Below are positions 46,301 to 57,262 of a DNA stretch of 64,000 bases, in pieces. This stretch comes from Hirsutella rhossiliensis (Eukaryota > Ascomycota > Sordariomycetes > Hypocreales > Ophiocordycipitaceae), in assembly GCF_020360975.1 (NCBI RefSeq), contig NW_025408669.1, forward strand, positions 6,696,001-6,760,000, read 5' to 3'. Position numbers and translations under genes: made by a program. How positions within the stretch are numbered: position 1 is the stretch's first letter; each line of letters starts with the position of its first letter. The notes under the pieces were generated by a model. It saw only the letters and a list, made by a program, of their open reading frames with translations, was not told where the DNA came from and searched no databases.

Positions 46301-48738
46301 TGGCGTCGAGCACGCGGTGCTCAACCTGCCCATCGGCATCGACCCCATCGGCGGCATCTGGTCGCCGGTCGCATCCGAGTCGCGCTCCGACATCCTGGCC
46401 CCGGCCGACAAGCAGTACTCGGGCATCGACCGGCGGGAGGTGGTCATTGACGACCGGACCTCGACGCCGCTCAACAACTTTGCCTGCATCACAGACCTCA
46501 TCCAGTGGCGCGTCGCCCGCCAGCCCGATGAGCTGTCCTACTGCACCATTGACGGCCGGGGCCGAGAGGGCAAGGGCATTACGTGGCGCAAGTTTGACTC
46601 GCGTGTGGCCGCCGTGGCCATGTATCTCAAGAACAAGGTCAAGGTGCGGCCCGGCGACCACCTGATACTCATGTACACGCACTCGGAGGAGTTTGTCTTT
46701 GCCGTCCACGCGTGCGTCAACCTGGGCGCCGTCGTCATCCCCATGGCGCCCCTGGACCAGAACCGACTCAACGAGGACGTGCCGGCGTTTCTGCACATCA
46801 TTGCCGACTACAACGTCAAGGCCGTCCTCGTCAACCAGGACGTCGACCACCTCATAAAGCTCAAGCCCGTGGCGAGCCACATCAAGCAGTCGGCGCAGAT
46901 TCTCAAGATTTCCATGCCCCACGTGTACAACACGTCGAAGCCCCCGAAGCAGAACAGCGGGCTGCGAGACCTGGGGCTGACCATCGATCCCGCCTGGATC
47001 CGGCCCGGGTACCCCGTCATCGTCTGGACGTACTGGACACCCGACCAGCGCCGGATCGCGGTCCAGCTGGGACACGAAACGATCATGGGGATATGCAAGG
47101 TGCAAAAGGAGACGTGCCAGATGACGAGCTCGCGACCGGTCCTCGGGTGCGTCCGCAGCACCACGGGCCTGGGCTTCATCCACACCTGCCTGATGGGCAT
47201 CTACATTGGCACACCGACCTACCTCTTGTCGCCCGTCGAGTTTGCCCAGAACCCCATGTCGCTGTTTGTCACGCTGTCCCGGTATAAGATCAAGGACACG
47301 TACGCGACCCCTCAGATGCTGGACCACGCCATGGCCGCCATGCCGGCCAAGGGCTTTGCGCTGCACGAGCTCAAGAACATGATGATTACCGCTGACAGCC
47401 GGCCGCGGGTGGACGTCTTCCAGAAGGTGCGGCTCCACTTTGCCGGCGTCGGCCTGGACAGGACGGCCATCAACACCGTTTACTCGCATGTGCTCAACCC
47501 CATGGTTGCGTCGCGATCCTACATGTGCATCGAGCCGATCGAGCTGTGGCTCGACCCCAAGGCCCTGCGCCGCGGCCTCGTGGTCCCCGTCGATCCCGAC
47601 TCGGACCCCAAGTCGCTGCTGGTCCAGGACTCGGGCATGGTACCCGTGTCGACGCAAATCGCCATTGTGAACCCGGAAAGCCGGGCGCACTGCTACGACG
47701 GGGAGTATGGCGAGATTTGGGTCGACTCCGAGGCGTGCGTCAAGTCCTTTTACGGCTCAAAAGACGCCTTTGACGCGGAGCGGTTTGACGGCCGCACCGT
47801 CGACGGCGACCCCGGCGTGCCCTTTGTGCGGACGGGCGACCTCGGCTTCCTACACAACGTCAGCCGTCCTATTGGGCCGGGAGGAGCCTTGGTGGATATG
47901 CAGGTGCTCTTTGTCCTGGGAAGCATAGGCGAGACGTTCGAGATTAACGGCCTGAGCCACTTTCCGATGGACATTGAGTACTCGGTCGAACGCTCCCATC
48001 GCAACATTGTGCCGGGAGGCTGGTGAGTATTCTCCTCGAGTTGTCGACGTGTCTAACGTTTGCAGTGCGGTTTTCCAAGCCGGCGGGCTCGTCGTCGTCT
48101 TGGTCGAAGTCAGCCGCAAGCCGTACCTCGCGTCCATTGTCCCGGTCATCGTCAACGCCATTCTCAACGAGCACCAGATCATTGTCGATATCGTCGCCTT
48201 TGTGAGCAAGGGAGACTTTCCGCGGTCGCGGCTTGGCGAGAAGCAACGGGGCAAGATTCTGGCGGGCTGGGTTACGCGGAAGCTGCGGACCTTGGCCCAG
48301 TTTGCCATCCGAGACCTCGACCCGGCGGCCATGGGCGAAGCAGGCGGTGCCGACCCCAACCGGCAGTCGACTGCGAGCATCCGCAGCGGCATGCCCGCCC
48401 TCGGCTCGTCGAGCCTGAAGAATGTCGAAACACCCCAGATCATGGAGCAGGAAGAGTTTCAGCGGCAGATGGACCGCATCGCCAACATGGCCCCGGCGGG
48501 AGACCACGCCGGGCCTGCCGGCTACGGCGTGGCCCTGGGCGGGGAGGCGGTGGACTATGAACACTACGATGACGGGCCGGCCGTGGGCGCCAAGTCAGGC
48601 GATGGTCCGCCCCCGAGGATAAGGCTGCCCGGCGTCGATGGGCGAGAGGGAATGGAGATGTGGAGCGGCCACGACGACGCCACCGAGGAATGGACGAACA
48701 TGCATATGAACCTGGCCGGCGATACGAACGCCAAGTAG
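43319..48738 (+). CDS. DIP2/Cmr2-like protein: DMAP1-binding domain plus two adenylate-forming domains
   Basis: Three exons, 43319-43378, 43455-48022 and 48066-48738 (introns 76 and 43 nt), giving 1766 aa. The first splice joins the two halves of an N-terminal DMAP1-binding helix (LDELQRELE|EGDITQKGFQKRR). A disordered stretch to about 240 is rich in P, S, H and Y. Two fatty acyl-AMP ligase-like domains follow. In the first (about 250-880) the nucleotide loop is SRAPTGDLRGVVLSH (about 425-440) and the later RTGD position reads RTGLLG, so key residues differ from active ligases. In the second (about 930-1620) the loop is YWTPDQRRIAVQLGH (about 1213) while the RTGD element is intact (VRTGDLGFL, about 1475). 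The DIP2 family controls levels of a subset of diacylglycerols in yeast (Cmr2) and animals. The 43-nt intron is very short but has a CTAAC branch site. Confidence 0.92.
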
Positions 48739-49279
48739 CTTTCGACTGTACCTGACGATACGACCCTCAGCTGCTTTCAGCAACTGTAGCCGACGATACA
48801 AACCCCAGCTCTGTCAACGGCTGTGGGCCATGCGGGTGGCTTTACGACGCACTTACATGTGGAGTGAGGAGTGGAGTTTGGGTATGTTTGGAGGCTTGTT
48901 ACGGCCGGCCAGGTTTTTGCTTCCACCCTGCTGTTTTAACTTGTGCTCTTTGCATCAGGCAACTGTATAGAGGAGGTTTAGCATGAAAATAATATCATAC
49001 ATGCTTTGCGATGTGTGATTTGCCAACTCGCCGTCACGATGCAGAGCCATGGCCGAATCGCCTCCACAATGTACGAGCTGGCGTGCCTAAACGCCGAGCC
49101 ATTGATTCACATCAAAAGCCGAAGGCCGCCTAGTGTTCCATCTTGAAGCAGGGAATCGTAGCTGCCCATGCGCGCTGCTGCGAGCCGCAAGGGGCACGAG
49201 GCGCGGGCCGCCAGGGGTATCACTTTGACAAGGCGCCCGAACCCAAGTCGTATGTCCATCTTTCTGTCCACAAGGCCGC
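48739..49279. other. Convergent intergenic region
   Basis: Between the 3' ends of the DIP2-like and the membrane lectin-like genes. An AT-richer spot at 48,985-49,020 (aataatatcatac) may carry 3' processing signals. A 27-base motif (ctgtacctgacgatac region) is loosely repeated at about 48,748 and 48,790. No gene. Confidence 0.5.
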
Positions 49280-50367
49280 TCACCGCGGGTGGGGGAGAGC
49301 GGCGTGCGGCGCCGAGGCTCCTTCGAGTTCGTTGTAGTGAGTATCTGCCGGCAACTCCCCCGGCGCAGGCGCGTACGGCATCTCCTGCGGAGCGCCTCCG
49401 CCGGCGATGGGAGGATACTGAGCCGGGCTGCTGCCGTGGGCGTGGTAGGAGTAGGGCGAGACGGGGGACGGCTTCTCGAGGGAGGCGTAGGCGGTGGCTC
49501 CGCCGCAGTTGGTGCCCGGGGCCGAAGGGTCCGAGACGGGGGCATCCGGGGTGGAGCGGCGCCGGCGCCGGCGCCACAAGTAGCAGGCTGCGAAGAAGAG
49601 GGCGATTACGACGAGGCCGGCGCCGATGCCGATGCCTGCCGCGGCGCCGGAGGAGACGCCGCTGGAGGGGGAGTTGTCGGGGTCATCGGAGCTGGAGCCA
49701 GAGCCCGAATGAAAGGGAAAAGCCGTTCTAGACGGTCTGGATACTGTCCTCGTCGTGCCGTCGGCAACTATCGTCGAGACGGGGACCTGCGACGAGGCTG
49801 TTAGAGGGGGCACGCCCTTGGAGCAGGAAGGAGACTTGCGTCGCTGAAAACAGTAGAGTAGGCCCCGTCGTTGACATCCCTCTGACTGGTGAGGATCCAG
49901 TGCTGAGCCGGCTGGTACGCATTGCTGTTGATATTCGAGCTCATGTACACGTTGGATCCTGGCCTGACGTCGAGGTGGAAGCTCGTTCCGTTTTTCACAC
50001 TTATAAACCCAAGAGTCTCATTCCCATTATCGAAGACGTCCCATTTCTGCTCGTCTGCCCCCGAAGGCTCAGCCATACAGGCCCGTGTTCTGTGTTCATC
50101 GATCTCCTCCGGGTTGTAGCAGACGGAGAGCTGCTTGTTCATCTGGGTCTTCGAGTTTCGCAGCGCGTATCGGCCAGGCTTGTCCAGAGGCTGGAACTGC
50201 CAGTACTGGTTGGCACCTGTGCCGTAAACGAAGATTCCGCCGTTGTCTGCCACCTGAAGCATTGCTCCAAAGGTGGGCTTTGTGTAGTTGTCGACGCGGG
50301 TCTCGGAGAGGTGCCACCAGACGTTGGAGTCGAGGTCGGTTACCGGCTTGAGGCTTTTAGACGACAT
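49280..50367 (-). CDS. Single-pass membrane protein with a beta-trefoil lectin-like domain
   Basis: Two exons on the minus strand, 50367-49840 and 49786-49280, with a 53-nt intron that begins GCAAGT (a GC-AG intron); 344 aa. Residues 1-175 resemble a ricin-B-type beta-trefoil: WWHLSETRVDN, then NQYWQFQPLD, KWDVFDNGN and QHWILTSQRDV are spaced QxW-like elements. A Ser/Thr/Pro-rich linker leads to one strong membrane segment (about 210-235, GIGIGAGLVVIALFFAACYLW) followed by a stop-transfer run of Arg (RRRRRR). A Pro/Tyr-rich cytosolic tail of about 100 residues ends the protein. No signal peptide precedes the trefoil, so it may be inserted as a signal-anchor or the start may be wrong; the upstream frame offers only TTG. 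Ligand and role are unknown. A sensor or wall-associated protein is a guess. Confidence 0.78.
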
Positions 50368-52458
50368 GGTTGCGATGGCTTTGGAGAGGGGAGAACATGA
50401 GACGGAGGTGAAGGAGGAGGAGATGGAGCATGGAGGGCAAACATCGATCGACGGAGCACCGGGGAAGACATGGCAGAAGCGAACCAAGGAAGAAAAATAA
50501 AAGAAGGCGAAAGCCAAGAAAATAGAAAGGTTCCAAGACTGGGGTGAACGTGGAGCTAGTTTTGGGATGAACAAGGGGATCGACGGGTGGTGGCTGTCGT
50601 AAGCAGGCAGCGGTCAGGGGTCGGCTTTTCAACGCGACGACTGGGAGGCAGAGGAGGTCGCCGTCAATCATCATCTGGCAACCCAGCCGTCAGAATTTTA
50701 TGTTAACTGTGTTGACGAAGACAGAGAGACCGTCATGCCAGCACGCTCGATCCTCTCGCCACGTTATTTTTTCCACACCGAAAGTTATATATATTAATAC
50801 AGTAGACTTGCTGCATTGCCAAGCGCGCGCAAGACGGAGCCGGCATGTCCAAACGGGAAACTTTTCCGCCCGCGCCTGCAGGGAGGACAAGAAACAAAAA
50901 GAGTGTGGCACCCGCCTCCATTGCCAAGGTGCGGCTCGATCCCGTCCCGCTGGGCTGAATGAGCTGGGGCGCTTGCCGGGGGGTCTGGTGCCACGGGGCT
51001 CGAGCTGACAAGGGCGGCGGCTATCGAGGTGTGGAGTGAGTTCTTGGCGTCATTGACATTTACCATCGAGGCCTGAAGTTTCCAAGCACCAGAGGGCACC
51101 TCGCGGGAGGGAACCAGAGAGGTCAAGTTGGAGGCTCGGGGGCCTCCTCGACGAGGCGAGACAGCCCCCGAGTTGACAAGTGGCCGACTATTAATAACCG
51201 CCCACACACGGCTGTGCTTAAGACACGGGCAGTACGGCGGGAGGCTTGACGCCACAAGCGCGCGGGCTGCCGACTTTGCCCCCGCGCGTCTATCTTGACC
51301 CAACGGCTCCTCGTCGTCGACCTGTTGACCCCATCATCCGTTCTCCGCCCCCACGAATGCATCCCCAAGCGCCACCGTACACTCGAGCCAGCGTCGCTTG
51401 CTTGCATGTACCGGAGGACTAAATCACTCTTGATCCTTCTCACTGGAGTCTTGGTTAAGAAAGCGTCGTGAGAATTTAGCGCCGAGGCTTGGACAGGGGC
51501 GAGTAACGGTTTGCGACGGCCTGACTGGCTCATCCGAGTCGCGGAGCCGTCATCTTCCGGCTTAGAAGTACCTTGTGCATGGATTCGTGTCTGCTTCTTC
51601 CAACGGGCTGGTTTCTTTCAGTGTCGGCAGGACGGGTTGGGACTTGGATGGTGCTTTTGCTGGAAGCAACAGGAGCCGCAGAAGCTTAATACGGATTTTG
51701 ATGGAGCTGCCCTGGAGCCTCAAAGGAGATTAGCCGTCGGCATGACCAGCCCCTGTCTGCAGCTAGACGTCATCGTTTCAGGGCTTCTGGTAGGCCTCGG
51801 CGTGAGAGTGACTCCATCGCGTGCTCCAAGTGCAAAAGAGTCATTAACGGAAAGTTGCGTCGCGGTTGAACGCCTTACCTGTATGCTAACTACAGACTCA
51901 TTATTTTAAACATTTACCATGACGGGCTTTTGAGGAATGAGCGTGCGCCATTCAAGTCTGAATTCCAGCCGGCACGCCCCGGGCCCGTGCGGTCCGAGTG
52001 CGGTCGCCGTGTGGACCCGAACGCCCCGGGCCGTGCGGTCCGAGTCCCGACTTCAAGTGCCGGCATTGCGAAAGCGGGCAATGTGCGGACCCGATGCCGA
52101 AATCCGCTTCGCCAAACTCTGTTTGGTGCACGCCGCAATGGCCACCTGTCAGCTTGTACTCGGCCACTGAGATCGTCTGTTGCGGACCGACTAACTACAC
52201 TGGCAAATGCTGCCGTATTAGTTACCACGATGGGTGTCGAAATGTCCATGAACAAGATGGTGGGGAAAGACAGTGCCCCATGGGCATTTGGACGGATAAG
52301 AAAAGACATCACAGTCCGCAGGGCACGACGAAGTATATATACGTTCACGATTCATGCTCGGAGTCAAACTAAACGTGCCGCTCACATTGTTCAACAATGT
52401 GTGACACGTGGAGCCAAAGCACACGACAAAGGACACAAGATGCTCTCGAACGTCGGTC
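50368..52458. other. Gene-free 2.1 kb region
   Basis: Promoter of the lectin-like gene on the left, 3' side of the GH31 gene on the right. A TATATA-rich spot lies at about 50,785-50,800. Two 25-26-base near-identical copies (51974-51999 and 52021-52045) lie in a GC-rich patch whose base use differs from its surroundings. No gene is supported. Confidence 0.45.
51974..52045. repeat. Direct repeat pair (about 25 nt, 47-base offset)
   Basis: Copies at 51974-51999 and 52021-52045 share acgccccggg...cgtgcggtccgagt, differing by one C. They are non-coding as far as can be seen; this may be a local slippage duplication. Confidence 0.8.
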
Positions 52459-54858
52459 TCACACCACGCGCGAGTCGGCAAGCAAAAGCTCCGTCAGAAC
52501 CGAGCGCAAGTCGGGATCCATGTCCAACGCCTCCAGCTGACTGGCGCGGACCGCGGTCGTAACTGAAGGGGCGCTCATAATGGCATCAATATTCTCCTTG
52601 AGCCTGTACTCGATCTCGGCGTCAAACAGGATAGGATAAATGAGGGCCTGCGGGTCATTTATAGCGAGCTGCGGGTTGGCGCCGAGATATACTGTTGCGC
52701 CCGCGCCGGCCGGCACGTCCCCCAGCGCAACGACGAGCCCGTTTGCGGCCACTTTCACGTCCGGGTCGAGAGGCTTATCGCCGACGACGGCTCGCACACC
52801 CTTGGTTGATTTGAAGCCTAGGAGACGCAGCGACCAGCGGCGCTTCGAGGGGCCGCCCTTTGTCGAGCCGATGGAGATGCTCCCTTTGGTTTGGTCGAGG
52901 GAGATGAGCGTCTTGACCCAGTCCGGATCTCGCTTTTCATCCCCGAACTCTTCAAGAATTTCGAAGGAGCCATTAGCTCCGACGACGACGACAACTTCGA
53001 AGCTATCCGGATTTTGTGAGCCGTTTGGAGGCATTAGATTTCCATCAAGTGGGACAATTGCCCCCTGCCCCAACAGAACGGGCACCTTGTCGAGCGTGCG
53101 GTTCAGCCAAAGGGTCCGATTTCCATCATAGACAACACCCGAAAAGAAGTCGACGAAAATCCCCGGGGGCAGCCACCCGCGCACCTTGGCGGTATGCGTG
53201 GCGCGGTTGGTAGGGCTCGTGATGGGGCAGACGAACATCTCTGGCCCAAACTTGTATTGGTTGGGGACGTTGTAAGCCTCTTCTCTTTCCGGATAGCTCC
53301 AGTACATGGGCTCGACGAGCGGCGACGGCGCGTCCTTGGCGGCTGCTCGCGCATTCATGGTATGGAGGTAAGGTATAAGTCTATGCCGGAGCCGCATAAA
53401 CTGAATGACCACTTCTCTCGGTCCTTGGCCAGAGCCTGCGGGTAGATGCCATGGCTCCTTGCCATTGAACTTGCTGTTACTAGAGTGCAGCCGCATGATG
53501 GGAGACAAGACGCCGAGCTGCACCCATCTTGTCGTCAGGTGGTCATCTCGGGCACCGAACATGTGTCCTCCGATGTCGTGAGACCACTGGAAGAAGCCTA
53601 TATCGCTGGCCGACGCGGTAAACTCAGGCTGGAAGTTGAGTGAGTTCCACGATATAACAGTGTCGCCTGAGAAGCCAACGGGATACCGCTGACTGCCTGG
53701 CCCGGCATATCGGGAGAGAACAATGGGACGGCCAGGTTTCTGCCATTTCGCGAAATGAAAATGATTCAACAGCCATAGAGGGTCTACGCCTGGCATGCGC
53801 GACTCCGTGCCCTGCTGCCAATCAACCCACCAAAAGTCAACACCCATATCCTCGAGCGACTTGAGCAGGGGGTCATGGTAGGCGTTGAGAAAGGCCCTGT
53901 TGCTAATGTCGAAGGGAATTGTCTCGTCACGGGAAGTGTCAAAGTGGAGGACTCGCGCCATGTCGCGATACAAGTCCTCGTATGGCGCTATTCCATCGGC
54001 CGGATGGTCGTTGAGCGTGACTTTTAGATTCCGGCGATGCAGCTGGTCGAGGAAGGCGGGCGGGTCCGGGAACAGGTTGCGGTTCCAGGTGTATCCGGTC
54101 CAACCACTGGCTTTGTAACGCCTCACGACGGGCTCATTGACCAGGTGCCAGTCCATGTCCACGCAAGCGACGGAGAGCGGCACTTTGTAGTGGGCAAACG
54201 CGTCCATGAGCTCAAGATAGGAGTCGGCCGTGTATTCATGATAGCGAGACCACCAAGAGCCCAGAGCCCATCGGGGAAGCAGCGGCTGCGGGCCCGACAG
54301 CTTGAGAAACGCGCGGACGGCCTCGCGATACTCGTGTCCATAACAAAAGAGGTAGCCGTCGACACGGCCAGGTCCAGGGCGGCGCGGCGCGACGAAGCCA
54401 TCGTCGGTGAAAAGAAAGGAGGCCGAATCGTCAAGGCTGGCGAAGCCCTTGCGCGAGGTGACGCTCTTTTCGAGGCTTGCGCGGCCGTCGACACCGTCAA
54501 GAGTCCGACGTGTGCCACCCAGCGTTTCGTTGTTCTCCCCATATCGCCAGGTAGTGCCAGTGTGGCCGGTGACAACGACGAACAAGCCGTAAGGGGTGAA
54601 CTCGCGCTTGTCGTAGGTCATGCGGAAGCGGCGAGTAATGATTGCCAAAGAGTCTGATGTCTCGCGGACCTCGAACTTGGGGACGGACTTGAGCAAGTCG
54701 GCGCGGGTTGCGGCAAGGGACGACGGCCGGTCCTCGAACTGGCCGTCCTCGGCCCATTCATATCGCAACAAGCCATCGGTGAGGACGGTGAAGCGGTATT
54801 TTTCGCCTTTGACAAAGGGGGAGGAGGGAGAGTCTGGTTCAAGATGCTGCAGAGTCAT
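52459..54858 (-). CDS. Glycoside hydrolase family 31 alpha-glucosidase-like enzyme, intracellular
   Basis: An intronless 799-aa frame from ATG 54858. Typical GH31 order: N-terminal beta-sandwich (FRMTYDKREFTPYG; WRYGENNETLGGTRRTLDG), a (beta/alpha)8 barrel from about 200 (LLPRWALGSWWSRYHEYT), then C-terminal sandwiches. The nucleophile is the Asp of FWWVDWQQG (D346) and the acid/base the Asp of GFSGDTVISWNS (D399). FFQWSHDIGGHMFG and PIMRLHSSNSK complete the active site. The family hydrolyses alpha-linked glucose or xylose. There is no signal peptide or membrane segment, so it is probably cytosolic. The VDWQQG form of the nucleophile motif is, to my knowledge, commoner in bacterial members than in the secreted fungal maltases. 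It is the last intact gene before the AT-rich transposon block. Confidence 0.93.
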   Translation of the reverse strand: MTLQHLEPDSPSSPFVKGEKYRFTVLTDGLLRYEWAEDGQFEDRPSSLAATRADLLKSVPKFEVRETSDSLAIITRRFRMTYDKREFTPYGLFVVVTGHTGTTWRYGENNETLGGTRRTLDGVDGRASLEKSVTSRKGFASLDDSASFLFTDDGFVAPRRPGPGRVDGYLFCYGHEYREAVRAFLKLSGPQPLLPRWALGSWWSRYHEYTADSYLELMDAFAHYKVPLSVACVDMDWHLVNEPVVRRYKASGWTGYTWNRNLFPDPPAFLDQLHRRNLKVTLNDHPADGIAPYEDLYRDMARVLHFDTSRDETIPFDISNRAFLNAYHDPLLKSLEDMGVDFWWVDWQQGTESRMPGVDPLWLLNHFHFAKWQKPGRPIVLSRYAGPGSQRYPVGFSGDTVISWNSLNFQPEFTASASDIGFFQWSHDIGGHMFGARDDHLTTRWVQLGVLSPIMRLHSSNSKFNGKEPWHLPAGSGQGPREVVIQFMRLRHRLIPYLHTMNARAAAKDAPSPLVEPMYWSYPEREEAYNVPNQYKFGPEMFVCPITSPTNRATHTAKVRGWLPPGIFVDFFSGVVYDGNRTLWLNRTLDKVPVLLGQGAIVPLDGNLMPPNGSQNPDSFEVVVVVGANGSFEILEEFGDEKRDPDWVKTLISLDQTKGSISIGSTKGGPSKRRWSLRLLGFKSTKGVRAVVGDKPLDPDVKVAANGLVVALGDVPAGAGATVYLGANPQLAINDPQALIYPILFDAEIEYRLKENIDAIMSAPSVTTAVRASQLEALDMDPDLRSVLTELLLADSRVV

Positions 54859-55639
54859 GATGGCAGTGGGAGATGGATGCTCTCAAACGGCAGACCCAAC
54901 CAGGGCGATCCTCTCCTTATATAGGGCTGGCTGCGAGCATCAGTCTGTGGGCAGATCAGCAGTGCAGCCCGCATCATTCTAGGCCGTGCAAGAGGTGTTC
55001 ATGTGTCGCGCTGTTGCACTCGCGGTAACCCAAGGTGATGTTGGAGGTTGTCATCGGACTCGGCGGACGCCTCGATGGCGGAGCCCGGAGGCTTTGACCC
55101 CGCTTCCCGAAACTCATTCACTCGCAGGCTAACGCACTACCGGGCCGCCCCTATATAACATGGTCCGTTTATTAAGCGGCAACCTCTACCCTTTATCAAC
55201 TGCGTCACGGTTAGCAGCAATCGACGTGCCTGCACGGAGAGCCAGAAATCCAACAGTTGTATAAGTGGTGTGATTGGAGACCAATAGCAGATGTTTTTGT
55301 AGTCTGGAACACGCTGTTGCACCCGCCGGGTATGGTGGCATCCCCGATTGGGTATAGCGCTGCGCTCTCCTCCGTATCCCACCCGCCCAGCGTCTGTATT
55401 TATAGACCGACCTCCATCCTCCCCGTCAAAGTGTACTCTGGACTTTTCTCCTCCCTTTTCTCTGCCGTCGCCTCCCTCATCGTTGGCCGCTATCCCCCTA
55501 CTAGGCACCCTGCCTTCGTGCATTTCTGCCTGCGACCAATCCTACCTCTACGACCTCGTTATTACCTTCCGATATATCCTAGTTCTCGCGCTATAGCGTC
55601 CGGCCCGCTGGTGCTCCTTCTAATACATCTCTATACGTA
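54859..55639. other. Boundary zone between gene and AT-rich compartments
   Basis: GH31 promoter region, then ordinary mixed-composition DNA up to about 55.6 kb. Short frames show no family. CpA and TpG become scarce from about 55,640 onward. Confidence 0.5.
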
Positions 55640-57172
55640 TTCGTACGACTATTGCTCCGCTTAGTAGCTCTCTTTATATCTAAGCTCGCCCCTTTTTTAT
55701 AACTAAATAGTGTCGAATAATTACTAATAAGCTTAGTATAAACTATTTTATAAGCTCGGAATCGATCCCCTATCGTCCCCTCTAATCCCTCTATTTAATC
55801 GGGATATCTATTTAGTCGCCTTTTCCTTCGAACTAGCGCAACCGTCCTCGCTAACCGTCCTCCGCGTAGAGGCTTAGCGTATTACGATAGCTTATTAGCT
55901 AATAGTAAAAATACCGTATACGTCGGACCGCGCCGATAGTCGACCTGGGAGGCCTCCGCAACGCGCTAAGGACCGGCAGCAGCTAACGCATTAGCAAGCC
56001 GATTATATATACGAGCGAGCGCACTAAGGTAATACGTTATTAACAATAAGGGGCAGGAACTTTAGATATAACGATCGCGACTTAGTGTTACCTCGCCTAG
56101 CGCTTTCCGGCGGCCTACGTTATTAGCAATAGCGTAATTACGGCGGTCTTTTACGGCGATCCGTGTCGAGTAAGCGAACGTTAGCTCGGTCTTAGCCTAG
56201 AAGCTAAGATAGGGTTATATTAAGAGATTAACTCTAATAACCCTCTCGAGTAGATTCTAGACTCTTATATAGGAGATAACGAGCAGGATAAGGTAATTAG
56301 GGGGGTCGAGATCCTACTATACGGCGTAGAGAGCTAATATATAGAGCGCTAGGCGGACTCTAGGGACGCCGGAGAAGGTACTTTTATTACTAAGCTAGTT
56401 CGTTTCGTAACGGTATTACTTAGACGAGAAGTACGTCTAGATTTACGTTATATATAGCTTAGTATTAGAATAATTAGTAGTAAGCTAGACGAGAGCGGAG
56501 TAGGAGGCTAACTTAAGGAGTCTAGACTTAGCTCTTAAGAATCGTATTATTAGGGGTTAGGGGCATAAACGCAGGAGCGGAATAATTCCTCGAGAATAAG
56601 GTAGCCGTCTAAAGCCGGTTAGGTAGTCTTCTTAAGTATATAAGGTGCTCTACCCCTCGCTCCCCTATGCCTCTTTAGAGAATACTTATTAACGAAGCTT
56701 TTATATCGCTTAAGAGAGAAATAGTATTTTATAAGCGGTAATTCTACCTCCTATTATAACCGCTCTTATTACTCTCGATAACCTAATCTTCTAGACTCTA
56801 CTAGGGGCATACTTAGCGGATCTTTCTATTATAAAGCCGTTATACTTAGCGCGGCGCTAGTTACCTTAAGCTATAAGTATAGTATCTTAATATTACGCTT
56901 CTATTAAGGCGGATAAAGCGCAAGGATATCTATTAGCTAGTTAAGCATAGACTTTAAATAACGCGATAGTAATCTCTTTTAATAAAGAATCGGACGTAAA
57001 TAATAATAAAGAAGTTAACGGCTAATATAGTTTTAATATTAATAGGTTATATCTAAATAACTTAATTCCGTCTATTACTACTATTACTATTATATACTAG
57101 TCCCTTAGTATAGGGCCGGTACTTTAACTTAGCCGTTTACTTAGATCTAGTATAGGTCTAATAAGTAACTAA

Positions 57173-57262
57173 ATAGACTAGCTACTATATATAATTAAAC
57201 GTATTATATAGACTAGCTACTATATATTATTACGCGCGTTAAATATAGACTAGCTACTAGTC
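57173..57262. repeat. Three copies of an ATAGACTAGCTACTA unit
   Basis: Copies start at 57173, 57208 and 57245, spaced 35 and 37 bases, within AT-rich filler. They could be a decayed minisatellite from an element's LTR or untranslated leader. Confidence 0.75.

Noticed and set aside
50368..50574. Hydrophobic extension upstream of the lectin-like membrane protein
   Set aside because: It begins with TTG and has no in-frame ATG before 50367, so it cannot be used as drawn; an unseen upstream exon remains possible.
51930..52562. 210-aa + strand frame between the lectin-like and GH31 genes
   Set aside because: It runs into the antisense of GH31, has no conserved content, and its GC-rich start is a local duplication.
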